Below, piece by piece: positions 1-11,600 of a stretch of DNA of 64,000 bases (positions within the stretch are counted from its first letter, which is position 1; each line of letters begins with the position of its first letter). The position numbers and the translations under genes are program-made. Source of the DNA: Mytilus galloprovincialis (lineage: Eukaryota; Mollusca; Bivalvia; Mytilida; Mytilidae); contig NC_134844.1 in assembly GCF_965363235.1 (NCBI RefSeq), forward strand, positions 15,916,646-15,980,645. The letters run 5' to 3'. The notes beneath the pieces are model-generated. The model was not told where the DNA came from and made no database searches. It saw nothing but the letters and a program-made list of their open reading frames with translations.

Positions 1-317
1 CAGATGTCAATCAGTATAATAACCATATTTTCAGAATCAAGAAATATCAATCTATACATTACAAACATATCGCAGATCAAATTTATTCGTTCATAGTGTG
101 TTAATTAATTTACGTTTTTTGATTGAGTTAAGCCTGCCAATTGATATTTTATCGTGTGTTTTTCTATGTTGTGATGTTATGCTATTGTTTCAGAAAAAGG
201 GAGAAGGTTTGGTACCATTAAAACGTTTAATCCCGCTGCAAATGTTTGATTTTAAACATATTTTATTCATTAAGATATGAAAAGGATTGAGCAACAGGCA
301 CAGCCTATAAAAGCTCT

Positions 318-607
318 CTCCAGTCCCAAGTCAGGAATCTGATGTACAGTAGTTGTCATTTGTTTATATAATGTATACGTGTTTCTCGTTTCTCGTTTTT
401 TATATAGATTAGACCGTTGGTTTTCCCGTTTGAATGGTTTTACACTAGTAATTTTGGGGCCCTTTATAGCTTTTTGTTCGGTGTGAGCCAAGGCATTGAA
501 GGCCGTACATTGAAGGCCGTACATTGACCTATAATGGTTTACTTTCATAAATTGTTATTTGGATGGAGAGTTGTCTTTGGCACTCACACCACATCTTCCT
601 ATATCTA
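318..607 (-). repeat. Interspersed repeat family A (reverse copy)
   Basis: Read on the minus strand this starts 'agatgtggtgtgagtgcc' and runs through 'gacaactctccatccaaat' and 'accattcaaacgggaaaacc' to a 'ctgacttggga' core. The same order of blocks recurs in both orientations at 2966, 3921, 32815, 45061 and 47340. This copy has a small internal duplication of 'cattgaaggccgtacattga' near 490-530. Probably a non-autonomous (SINE or MITE-like) element of mussels. Confidence 0.75.
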
Positions 608-1394
608 ATTACAAACATATCTGGAAATATCATTTTTGAAATGTAATTAATTAAAGTGCACAATACAAAGATTTTTTTACTTCCAATCCCCAACCTTTAA
701 AATGCTGTTTCTTTCTTTAAATTGCATATAAATTAATAAAAGAGGTATATGTAGATAGTTAAAAGAATAATCTTTTAAATGAATGCAATATTTTTGTTAT
801 GCAATCATTATGTTATGAATTATTATGCAATTAGTGGCAAAATCTTGGTCAGTTCACTTGAATGAATTTAGCTCTTTTATCTCTATAGCTACACAAGAAA
901 TTTGAACGTTATCTTAATCAGCACAGCAGGAGCTTCAAAAGGGTGTCTCAAATTATCGCTATCGTATTCCATTCTCTCATAAATTTGTAATTAGTGTAAA
1001 CATCAGTACCACATAAAAGTAAATAATGTATGATTAGGTGTAAAATTTGATCTATACATTCTATCCAAAATCTGAGACATCCTTTTGTAGATAATGACTC
1101 AAGGAACAACATATAATAAAATCAACCCTCTCGGGGGATCCATGAAGAAGCTAACTTCAATTGAAAGTGGAAATTTGTTGTAAAATTCTGTAGACACAGT
1201 TATCATCATAATTGATTACATAATTGTTGTATAATACTAACATTGCATTAATTTGAAAGAGTAGTCTGTTAGCTATCCATGGATACCACTATTATAAATT
1301 TTCAAGCATTATAACGAAAGTTACAGCATTTTAAAACTGGAGAATTGAAGGGTTAAAATCTTTGTATTGTGGTACCTTATTGAACGCAAATATT
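608..1394. other. No gene seen
   Basis: AT-rich DNA without a long open frame or recognised repeat. Confidence 0.5.
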
Positions 1395-1679
1395 TTTTTT
1401 GGTTTTTGGTGTTTTAATGCCACTTTTAAGGACCGTATTTAGACTATTTCGTGGTGGCAATTTTTTATTGGTGGAGGATGCCAGAGTTCCCGGAGAAAAC
1501 CACCGACCTTCGATAGGAAAACCGACCTTCGATAGGAAAACCGACAATCCTAGTCAATTAAGATTGGAGTCGACTGCACCATCACGAGCGGGGTTCGAAC
1601 TCACAATCTCAGTGTTGTCTGGCTAGTAATTACAGTAGTAACTATTTAGACCACTCGGCCACCGAGGTCCCCAGAACGA
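1395..1679 (-). mobile_element. tRNA-derived SINE (minus orientation)
   Basis: On the minus strand the element starts 'ggggacctcggtggccgagtgg', which contains a good RNA polymerase III A box (TGGCCGAGTGG), followed about 60 bp later by a B box (AGTTCGAACCC). The spacing and the long insertion between the boxes resemble a Leu/Ser-type tRNA head. A body with two tandem copies of 'cgaaggtcggttttcctat' follows. Molluscan tRNA-headed SINEs such as RUDI are known; I cannot assign the family by eye. Confidence 0.7.
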
Positions 1680-1835
1680 AAATAAATGTTAGAAATAAGA
1701 ATAATACATTTTAAAATATTTTAACAATGATTAATGATCTCCATACAAATGACCATTACATTTTCATCAAAAGTATATCTAGTTTTGTGAGCGATATAAA
1801 CAACATCAAATATGAAATCAAATTTTAAATAAGCT

Positions 1836-2441
1836 TATGTTCTTCTCATATATGTTATGATGGTATGATACTAAACCCCTAACGGGAAGGATTGTGCCTG
1901 ATGTTCATATGATGAAATCATAATCTTTCAGTCAGTTTAATTGAAGTCTGGAGCTGGCATGTCAGTTAACTGCTAGTAGGATGTTGTTATATATGTATAA
2001 TTGTCATTTTGTTTATTTATTTTTTTTTTTTTTGGTTACATCTTCTGACATCAGACTCGGACGTCTCTTGAACTGAATTTTAATGTGCGTATTGTTATGC
2101 GTTTACTTTTCTACATTGGCTAGAGGAATAGGGGGAGGGTTGAGATCTCACAAACATGTTTAACCCCGCCGCATTTTTGCGCCTGTCCCAAGTCAGGAGC
2201 CTCTGGCCTTTGTTAGTCTTGTATTATTTTAATTTTAGTTTCTTGTGTACAATTTGGAAATTAGTATGGCGTTCATTATCACTGAACTAGTATATACTTG
2301 TTTAGGGGCCAGTTGAAGGACGCCTCCGGGTGCGGGAATTTCTCGCTACATTGAAGACCTGTTGGTGACCTTCTGCTGTTGTTTTTTTCTATGGTCGGGT
2401 TGTTGTCTCTTTGTCACATTCCCCATTTCCATTCTCAATTT
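1836..2441 (-). repeat. Interspersed repeat family C, nearly full copy (reverse)
   Basis: Block order matches the copy at 48240-48845: 'tatgatactaaacccctaac', 'ggagctggcatgtcagttaa', 'gacatcagactcggac', 'gcctgtcccaagtcaggagc', 'ggtgcgggaatttctcgcta', 'ctatggtcgggttgttgtc'. About 600 bp. Partial forward copies lie at 8283, 45435, 57010 and 58437. Confidence 0.8.
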
Positions 2442-2628
2442 TATTAATAATTTGACAGGTGCAACCAAACTTTTAAACAAAAGATTTTTATCTGTTATAG
2501 AATTTATTGTAACGATTACCATAAAAAAAACGAAAGAAAGAAAGAAAGGAAACGGAAAGAGGTCTCTTTTGACGACGGTCATATTAGTATACAGTTCATA
2601 TTCATTTGTAGGTAAATACCGATTTGAT

Positions 2629-2692
2629 ATGTCAATAGAAGCCAAACTTAAACGAATACGTACTGACAAGCAAGAAATATCAGATATAAAAG
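2629..2692 (+). CDS. ASB-like gene, exon 1 (tentative first coding exon)
   Basis: ATG at 2629 opens a Lys/Arg-rich stretch (MSIEAKLKRIRTDKQ...) ending at donor GT 2693 after one base of a codon (phase 1), which joins in frame to exon 2. The frame is also open upstream to an AG at 2610-2611, so this could instead be an internal exon starting at 2612 with the true first exon outside what I can recognise. No promoter was identified; a repeat ends about 190 bp upstream. Confidence 0.45.
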
Positions 2693-5600
2693 GTAATTGT
2701 ACATGTATATATAGGTATTTATTAAAAATGCCCATGCTGGTTCGACTTCAGAATAACTATACTTGGTTCCTGCATACTTTAAGTGATATTTGATAATGAG
2801 AATTTCTTACACGAAAAGGAATAGAATCATTTCAAATAATTTAGTCTGAAACATGTTATGCGTTTCTTTCTTTGTTTAAATATCTAAATTGAACCTTATT
2901 TATATTTGACTCCAATATCTAGAGGTGTATTTAAATCGTTATTAAGTTGAGAGTTATCTATAGATATCAGAAGATGTGGTATGGGTGCAAATGAGACAAC
3001 TCTTCATTCAAGTCCCAATATGTAACAAGAAGAAACATTATAGGTCTTCAACACAGAGTCCTGTCTCACATAGTTAGCTATGAAGGCCCCAAAATATGAC
3101 CAGTGTTAAACCATTCAAACGGGAACACCAACGGTATAATCTATATAAAAACAAGAACTATCTTTATAAATGATATCCGACGTATTTAAATTTGAGTATA
3201 TGTTTTAAACAATCATTTCGATAACCTTCAGAAGCACAAAGATACCATTTAAATAACGTTTTCTCTGTTTGTGTTCAGTATTCTCGGTCCTCGTATCTTT
3301 CTGTTTACATTCACCAAAACCCCGCGGAAATCTCACATGCGTAGGTGCGTTCTAAAAGTCATGTACGTTCGTACAACAAAGTTTACATTAAAAATTATAT
3401 AATTGTCCCGAATAAACAGCGGTCATGGATGCAAAGAGCTATTGGAGAAACAATTATTTTAATAAAAATATAAATCTTTGTAAGATCTAGTCAAATATTT
3501 ATAGTTTTTCACTTGCTTTCCATCACGATATAATTAACGAGACGTTTTTTCAAACACAACCAAATCACCCACCATGACAGCATTTTGTCCAATCACAGAA
3601 AGGAGTTTCGAGCATGCTTATTCTGTTGCCATAGTTAATCGTCCTTAAGTTCAAAGGGCACAAACCGAAACTATACCGACTACGTCGGAAAACCGATGAA
3701 CACTTACGAATCACAACTTACAGCAAACGACATATACTAAACATAAGATTCCTGGTGCAAACAAATTTAGCCAGTTTAAATGTTTTAATAGGTAACAACC
3801 TTCATCCTTATCAAAAACAATTGTGTAACATCACATCATAGAAAGACACACTATAATATATCAATTGAAATGTGGTTCAACTCAATTATTAACAATATTA
3901 ACAGAAGTGAACATATACATAGATTAGACCGTTGGTTTTCCAGTTAGAATGGTTTTACACTAGTAATTTTGGGGCTCTTTATAGCATGTTGTTCGGTGTG
4001 AGTCAATGCTCCGTGTTGAAGGCCGTACATTGACCTATACTGGTTTGCTCTTTTTAAATTGTTATTTGGATGGAGAGTTGTCTCATTGGCACTCCCACCA
4101 CATCTTCCTATATCTATATACAGAACGAATAAATTTGATCCATGACATAATGTAAATATCTACTATGTAGTTTTCAATTTGTTGCAGACCCTTCCTTCAA
4201 CATTAGAAAAAGAGGGTGTTTCTTTCAGGAAGAAGAAGTTTTTTTAAAAAGGAGGAGATATTCGATTAATCAAATTTTGAAACGCCAATTAGTTGAGGCA
4301 ATTGAAACGGCCTCCGAAACTTCAAAGACTAAAATTGATGACAATCGCCAGGCAAACGGTAAATAAAATAATTTTACTCTTTGTAACTGTATTCTGTTTT
4401 ATTCATTCACCTACAATAAAAACAAACTCTTGACACAATTACAATTAAGTAAAAGATCTCAGCTTTTTCGGATTTTTGTTACTTCTTAAAACGGTATAGT
4501 TAAGAAAGGCAGATGATACTGAAAGCGGCAATTAAAAACCACCAGACTAATTAATTAAACAGAAACACAATGAGCGATAAGAAAAACCACGAAATGACAA
4601 CACCGTTGTAGATTTCAAAAAAGAGCAGGCTAATGCCGTTCCTAGGCAACATTTGCATCCGCAAAGTAGAAAGGGATTAATAGGCGATGCAATAACATGT
4701 TTCACAAACCACTACAAATAAATATGTTTAAGCTAACATGTGTTTATTCACAATATTTGCTTTGGTTATTTTTGCGTACTTTATGTATTACTTTTCACGT
4801 AGCTAAAAGATTACATACTAAAGAAACTAGTCTGCAATCATGCTGAAAAATCAATGAAAGAAGACTCTTTTTGCGTGATATATTTTTTTTAAATGCATTA
4901 TAAAATAAGTGAATAATATATACATTATACTGTGAAAAGGGCTTATGTATCAAAACGACCTGTTTTAATAACTTGGACTGTTAACTGATATAAAAAATCA
5001 TATTGACAAAACACCTTGTATTTATTACCGATATGGGCTTTGTACAGCTTACTAGCGCCTTATTATTTCTTAAGTGATCAAACATCCAGCATCTTCTCGT
5101 TTCTATGACGCAACAGATGATAAAGGAGAACTTTCATTAGTCATAACCATCATTCCTTCCTCTTTACTCTGGTTGTGGCATCAGTCAATATGACTTTTCT
5201 CCTACTTTGTACTTGCAATGAGCCACAAAACTGCTACATATATTGATAATGATATGTGTATTTTTTCTGACTCTGATAGGTTTCGTGTTGTATAGTTTTA
5301 CATTTTTTGTGTAGTGCTTTATTGACTATTGCATGTACTTACTTTTTAGTCGAGTTGACTTTTTGTAATTATGTTGTCTTTTTTCAATAATCCTCTTGGT
5401 TATATTCTGTTCATATTTACTAATGACCAATATATTGAATGCAATAACCGTTTTTAATGGTTCATAAATAAATTAGTTATATGCATCGACTGTTAACGTT
5501 GTGACTATTAATTCCTTAATGTTAAAAAGCAGCAATTTTTTTGAGAGAGAATCTCTATCCTCTTTGTTTAGATAATAATAGAAACTAGAAACACAATACC

Positions 5601-8600
5601 AGATTATAATATATCTTTTGGTATTCTTATTGAGGTCTTTGATTGTTGTATGTCACATATATACTTCATTATATGTAGTTAAATAAATTAAACAATGTTA
5701 TCAAATACAGTTGTAGAAACAGTAATGTGTCTTCTGAATGCTGGAGCGGACGTTAACATTATAACAGAAAATGGAAAATCACCTTTGTACTTACTTTTAT
5801 CAAAACACCCATGGAAAATAGTGCAAAAACTTTTTCCACTCATTATCGAAAAGGGAGCTGATCCAAATCTAGGTCATTATCCACCTTTGGAAATTGCTAC
5901 ACTACTACGACGAGTTTCGCATGTGAAATCCTTGTTAAAGCATGGTGCTAAAGTTGACATCACCAATAGAAGAAACGAAACTGCACTAATATGCGCTACG
6001 CGCATGTGCTACCTCGAAAAGAAAGGTACCTGCTGTAAAAACTATATCACGTTAAAATGTCTCGTAATTGTTATTAAAATTTGAAAGACTGTTGCTATGA
6101 CTTCTACTTTGTCAAAACAATAAAATATCATTTAAGTCTATATTTTACTCAAATAAACATATTTCGATAATGTGTTCTTGTTTTGCACGCTACGTTTTTA
6201 TAGCTAGTGTTTAGGATTCTTGTACTACTAATTAAATTAAATTTGTTGCAAATGCAATTCACCTAAATAAAAATAAAGTAATCTCAAGTTTTCATGGTGT
6301 TAGGCAAACACAGAAATAATAATAAATAAATAAAAGATACAATATTTATAGAGCGCATTATTTAATAACAACAAAAACTCTAATAGCTTCACATTTAAAA
6401 ATAATTAAAATACAAAAATACATAAAACATAACCTACAAAGCACTAACTTAAAAGAACCAAACAATCATAAAAAAAAATGAAATAAAAAATGAAAATAAA
6501 AAATGAAAAAAATAATGACAGAATACGATTGCAGATTGTTATGTTAAGATTTACCCAAGAAAAGATCAATTCGAAATTAAAATTCACTAATGTATGAAAG
6601 TGTAAATTCATCTGTTCAGATTTATTTTCTTCAGAAAAACTTATACAAACAATCGAGATACTATTACAAGCAGGAGCATCAGTTAACGTTAAAGATGAAC
6701 AAGGAAACACTCCATTGATAATATCCATTCGTAATGGTTGTTTTCAAGAAGGAGACAATTTGGACACAGAAGTGAACAAAACAGTATCTTTGTTACTCAA
6801 AAACGGAGCAGACCCCAATACACAAGATAATGGAAAAGACTCAGCTTTGATTTTAGCAGTTGAAAATATGTTGCCATCAGTAGTAAGAACGCTCTTGAAA
6901 TATGGTGCAAATGTTGATCATATAGGAGAACATTGTGGATCAATATTACAAAGATGTTTACACACAAAAAGTATGCGATTTAAAATTTTCCTTATTATTT
7001 CCATAAAGTGCTTAAATTTTTATTTTTGCAAATATGTATATAACATATGAATCACTGATATCATTCTTAAAATTCGGAGAAAATTTATTAATTGATTCCA
7101 ATTTTTTCCACAAATTCACTTTAAAAGGCCAGTGTATCTGAATTAAAAAAAAAAAGATGATCTGGTTTGATTGCCAATAAGACAACTCTCCACGAGAAAC
7201 TAAATGAGATAGAAATTAACAACTATAAATCATCGTATGACCTTCAACAATGAGCAAAGCATATACCACATAGTCATATATTACTGTTGACACAAATTTA
7301 AAAAAGAAGATGTGGTATGATTTACAATAAGACAACTGTCAACAAGAGACCAAATGAGAGATGAAATTAAGAACTACAAGTCACTGTATGGCCTTCAACA
7401 ACGAGCAAATTACGCATACGAAAGGCCCCGAAATGACAAAGTAAACCAATTCGATCGAGAAAAACTAAGGGCCTAATGTGCATACAAAATAATCAACGAA
7501 AAACAAATATGTAAATCAGCAACAAACCTAATCTAGGGGTGGTGGGTTTACATGTAAGCTGGCGTCTTACCCTTCCCTTTACATGAGACTGGAGCGTAAG
7601 TCTTGTTTTTTTTTTAAATATGCTGGTTTGCAATATATTTTGTTTAAATAGTTTTAAGTGAAAACAGTAAATATAGCATTTCACAACATAAATATGCGGA
7701 CATTACAACAAAAAAAGTATTACTTCTGTCACAAAAAAAATACTCTTGCTCCCTTTATATAGTTTTCGTCTTTTAATAGTATATTTAGCTACATTTAAAC
7801 TGTATCTTTTAACCCAATACATAATTAACATTACAGATACACCGGATTCTAATTTCGAAATGTTGAGCATATTACTCAATCATAAAACTTATGGAGAACA
7901 GATCAACGTTTTCTTCCCTCAATTTTGGAATTATGTAGAAAACTTGACGACACGGGATGAACTGAAGGAGTCCTGGGGCTATAGACGCAACAAACATATT
8001 GGCTTTGGGTGGAACAGAAGTATTCCAGACACAAAGAAAGTTGACAAAAAACTTATTGGAAAGATTTCAACAATGGTTTTATCGAATTCATATGTCGATC
8101 CAAATTTTACCAAAGGTCAACAAAATTCACCACTCATCTACTTTTGTAAGATTGAATGTTCAGATGCTGTCAAACAATTAATCCATTATGGAGCAGATGT
8201 GACCCATATTGGAGAAAAGGGGGAAACTGACTTACATCATATCATGGAGATAAGTGGTAATATACTTATAAAACTGCGTTAAAACAATGAAGAATTTGTC
8301 AAAGAGACAACAACCTGACCAAAGAGAAAAAACAGTCGAAGGCCACTAATTGGTCTTCAACACAACGTGAACATCTCACATCCGGAGACGGGCTTCAGCT
8401 AGCCCTTAAACAAACGTGTGTACTAGTTCTGTGAAAATGGACGTCATACTTAACTCAAAAACTATCACTGAACTAAAAATTTAAAAAAAAAACATACCAA
8501 AAATAGAGGCTTCTGACTTGGGACAGGCGTAAAAAATTGTCTGGGTTAAACGTGTTTTGTGATATCTCAACCCTTCCCCTATACATCTTACCAATGTAGA

Positions 8601-11600
8601 ATACCCAAACACACAGCAATGCGCACGTACAACTCACTTTAAAATAAGTCGAGTTAATAAGGAATATCAAAAAGGTATAAGATAAACAAAATCATATCAG
8701 AAAAAAACACAGTTTAAAAACTTTACGAAAAGGTAGCACATCAAAAACTGTGCACAATCAAGTTATGTCATCACTATGAAAATGACACAATGATTTGCTG
8801 TTGCTTTATGGAATTGCCTTTGTTTCTTATCTTATTACATATACAAATAAAAGTATTTGTGATACATGTATGTATGTTAATTCGACAGATGTAGTGATTC
8901 AAAAGTAAACAAAAATGTCATTTAACGGTCAACATGCATATAGGATTTTCCATAACAAATGTCATGAGATAAGTCCTTGGGAAGTACTAGATAATGCTTA
9001 TTATAAAAGAACAGTCATCAGCACTATTATAAACCAATCAAAATGTATGAAGATCAAGCAAGTATCAATGATGGACTAGGTTTGTTATTGTCATGGCCCC
9101 GCAACGGAGTTGTCGGTGCCATATAGTTTTACCCTTGTCCGTAATTCCGTAATTCCGTAGTTCTATTAGTTCCGTTATTCCGAAATTCCTTCATTCCGTC
9201 ATTCCGCAACAAACCATTATACGGGGTTTTTTTCTAAACGCCTTCAGATATTGGGATGATGTTAGGTATGTGGGTTAACCACGACGAGTTACAGATCAAG
9301 TTTAAGTTTCTTTCCGCTCCACTTATTTTTGCCGAAATTACGGGCTTTGGGCTTTGATAATTTGTTGAAAATTACAGTTATACGGACTTTTTTCTAAACA
9401 CTTTCAGTTATTGGGATGATTTTTGATATGCGAGTTAACCACGATGAGTTACAGATCAAGTTTAAGTTTTTTCCGCTCCACTAATTTTTGCCGAAATTTC
9501 GGGCTTTTATACTTTGATAAATTGTTGAAAATCACAGTTATACGGACTTTTTTCTAAACGCTTTCAGATATTAGGATGATGTTTGGCATGTGAGATCAAA
9601 ATTAGTTACAGATCAAGTTCAAGTTTTGTTCCGCTCCACTTATTTTCGCCGAAATTACGGGCTATGGACTTTGATAAATTGTTGAAAATCACAGTTATAC
9701 GGACATTTTTACTAAACACTTTCAGATATTGTTATGATTTTTGGCATGTGAGATCAAGATGAGTTACAGATCAAGTTTAAGTTTCGTTCCGCTCGGCTAA
9801 TTTTTGCTGAAATTTCGGGCTTTTATACTTTGATAAATTTTTGAAAACCTCAGTTATACGGACTTTTTTCTAAATGCTTTAAGTTTCGTCCCACTCCGCT
9901 AATTTTTGCCAAAATTAAGGGTTTACAAATTTGAAAATTGTTGAAAATCACAGTTATATGGACATTTTTCTATACGCCTCCAGATTTTGAGCCAATTTTT
10001 GAAATGTGAGACTACCATCATGATTGTGAGCACATACATGTGTTATTGAAATTGCAGACTTCTCAACTTTTTGAGACGGGACTATTCGTGTCGCTTTCGT
10101 GGCACATCTAGATTACTTTAGATATGCACAAAACTAAGTTTCCAAAACGATTTGTTTTATAAGTTAAAGTATATAAGTTAATTAAATTGTACTTTTTAAA
10201 ATGCTGTCACTTTTCTCCACACAGAAATCATGTCATTGAATGAATGAGTTTAACTTCTAAACAATATGATGTGCTGGTGGAATGCTAAATGAGAGTCTTC
10301 TTGGACCATACATTGTTATGGATATAAGTGTTCAATCTATATCGTATGTCTGTTTTTGTTACTGAGTGTATTCTACAGAGAAGTATACTCTCCATTTAAA
10401 ATACAAAAGGCAACATTTCACTTTGGCTGACCTATCTAGTGGCTGTTAATATTCATGTACACAATGAAATACTTAGTCTGAAAATAACGGGTATACTGTG
10501 ATAACAATATCATAGTCTGTATGTGTTTGATCCAATTCAGGAGCTTGTTATTCGGCGGTTTACGTTTGCTGCTGCTTAAAATATTTGTTTCTTATTTATT
10601 CTTTTGTACATACATTAGGCAGTAAGTTTTCTCGTTTCAATTGTTTTATATTTGTCATTAGAGAGCTTTCTATAGCTGATTATAAAGTAGGGAACTTGAT
10701 CATTGTCGAATGCCGTACAGTGACATATATTGTTAATAATTTCTGTGTTAGTTTATCTCTTGTGGACAGTTGTTTCATTGGCAATCATATCGCATCTTTT
10801 TTATACACATTTTTCCACTTTAAAACAGAAAATTGATATATCACATGTAAAACGATTGTTTGCTTTTCTTTTTTAAAGATCCAGTTACAGCCGTAGCAAT
10901 GCTGGATTGCATATACAGTGAACCTGCAAATCATCTTTTAAAAAATGCAACAGGGCACACCACTTTGAACGCAACAATCAAGTCCATGGATGAACTGTTC
11001 GAAGGGCCACATTGGTTTAATAGACACCGACTGACACATTTATATAAGAACGAAAGAATGAAGTTTATAGCTTTGAGACGTTTAATGGTTCGACTTCTGG
11101 AAGCAGGAGCAAATACTGACACTGATAAATTGAATGAATCTTTAATTAATTGTTCGTATGTCGGAGACTTTGATGGAATGAAATCACTTATATCACATGG
11201 AGCAGATATGAATTTTCGAGATAAATCTGGAAGTTCAATACTTCATTTATGTTGGTCATATGGTAAGCCTTTCGTTTCCTTTCTGTCGAACACTATCATT
11301 TGATAGGTTTTATTCTTAACAAAAATGCTAACGAAAAATATAATTTGGATGAATGTCAGAAAAGTAAGACAAATATTCTATAATCTACTAGGTGAATAGT
11401 TATAAAAGGTACTTATACTAGACTTATGATTTAATACGCCAAACGTACATTTCGTCTTCAAAGAGGTAATCGGTGAAATCGCAAACCGACGAATAATGAC
11501 GAACGAACGTTAACGGGATCAGTGATTTTCATATTGGGTAAAGCTCATTAAAATCGAATAATCGACTAAAATACCCCTTGACACCTCACAAAGTTTCCTT

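Noticed and set aside
1395..1679. Possible functional tRNA gene
   Set aside because: A and B boxes are present, but the arms do not form a clean cloverleaf and a repeat body follows, as in a SINE.
2346..2793. Overlapping ORFs of 129 and 143 codons on both strands
   Set aside because: Their first part lies in the end of the family C repeat. Only the last portion of the plus frame has a plausible role, as exon 1 of the ASB-like gene.
9085..10115. CRISPR-like array
   Set aside because: Units are about 158 bp and similar throughout, with no unique spacers, in animal DNA; it is a tandem repeat.
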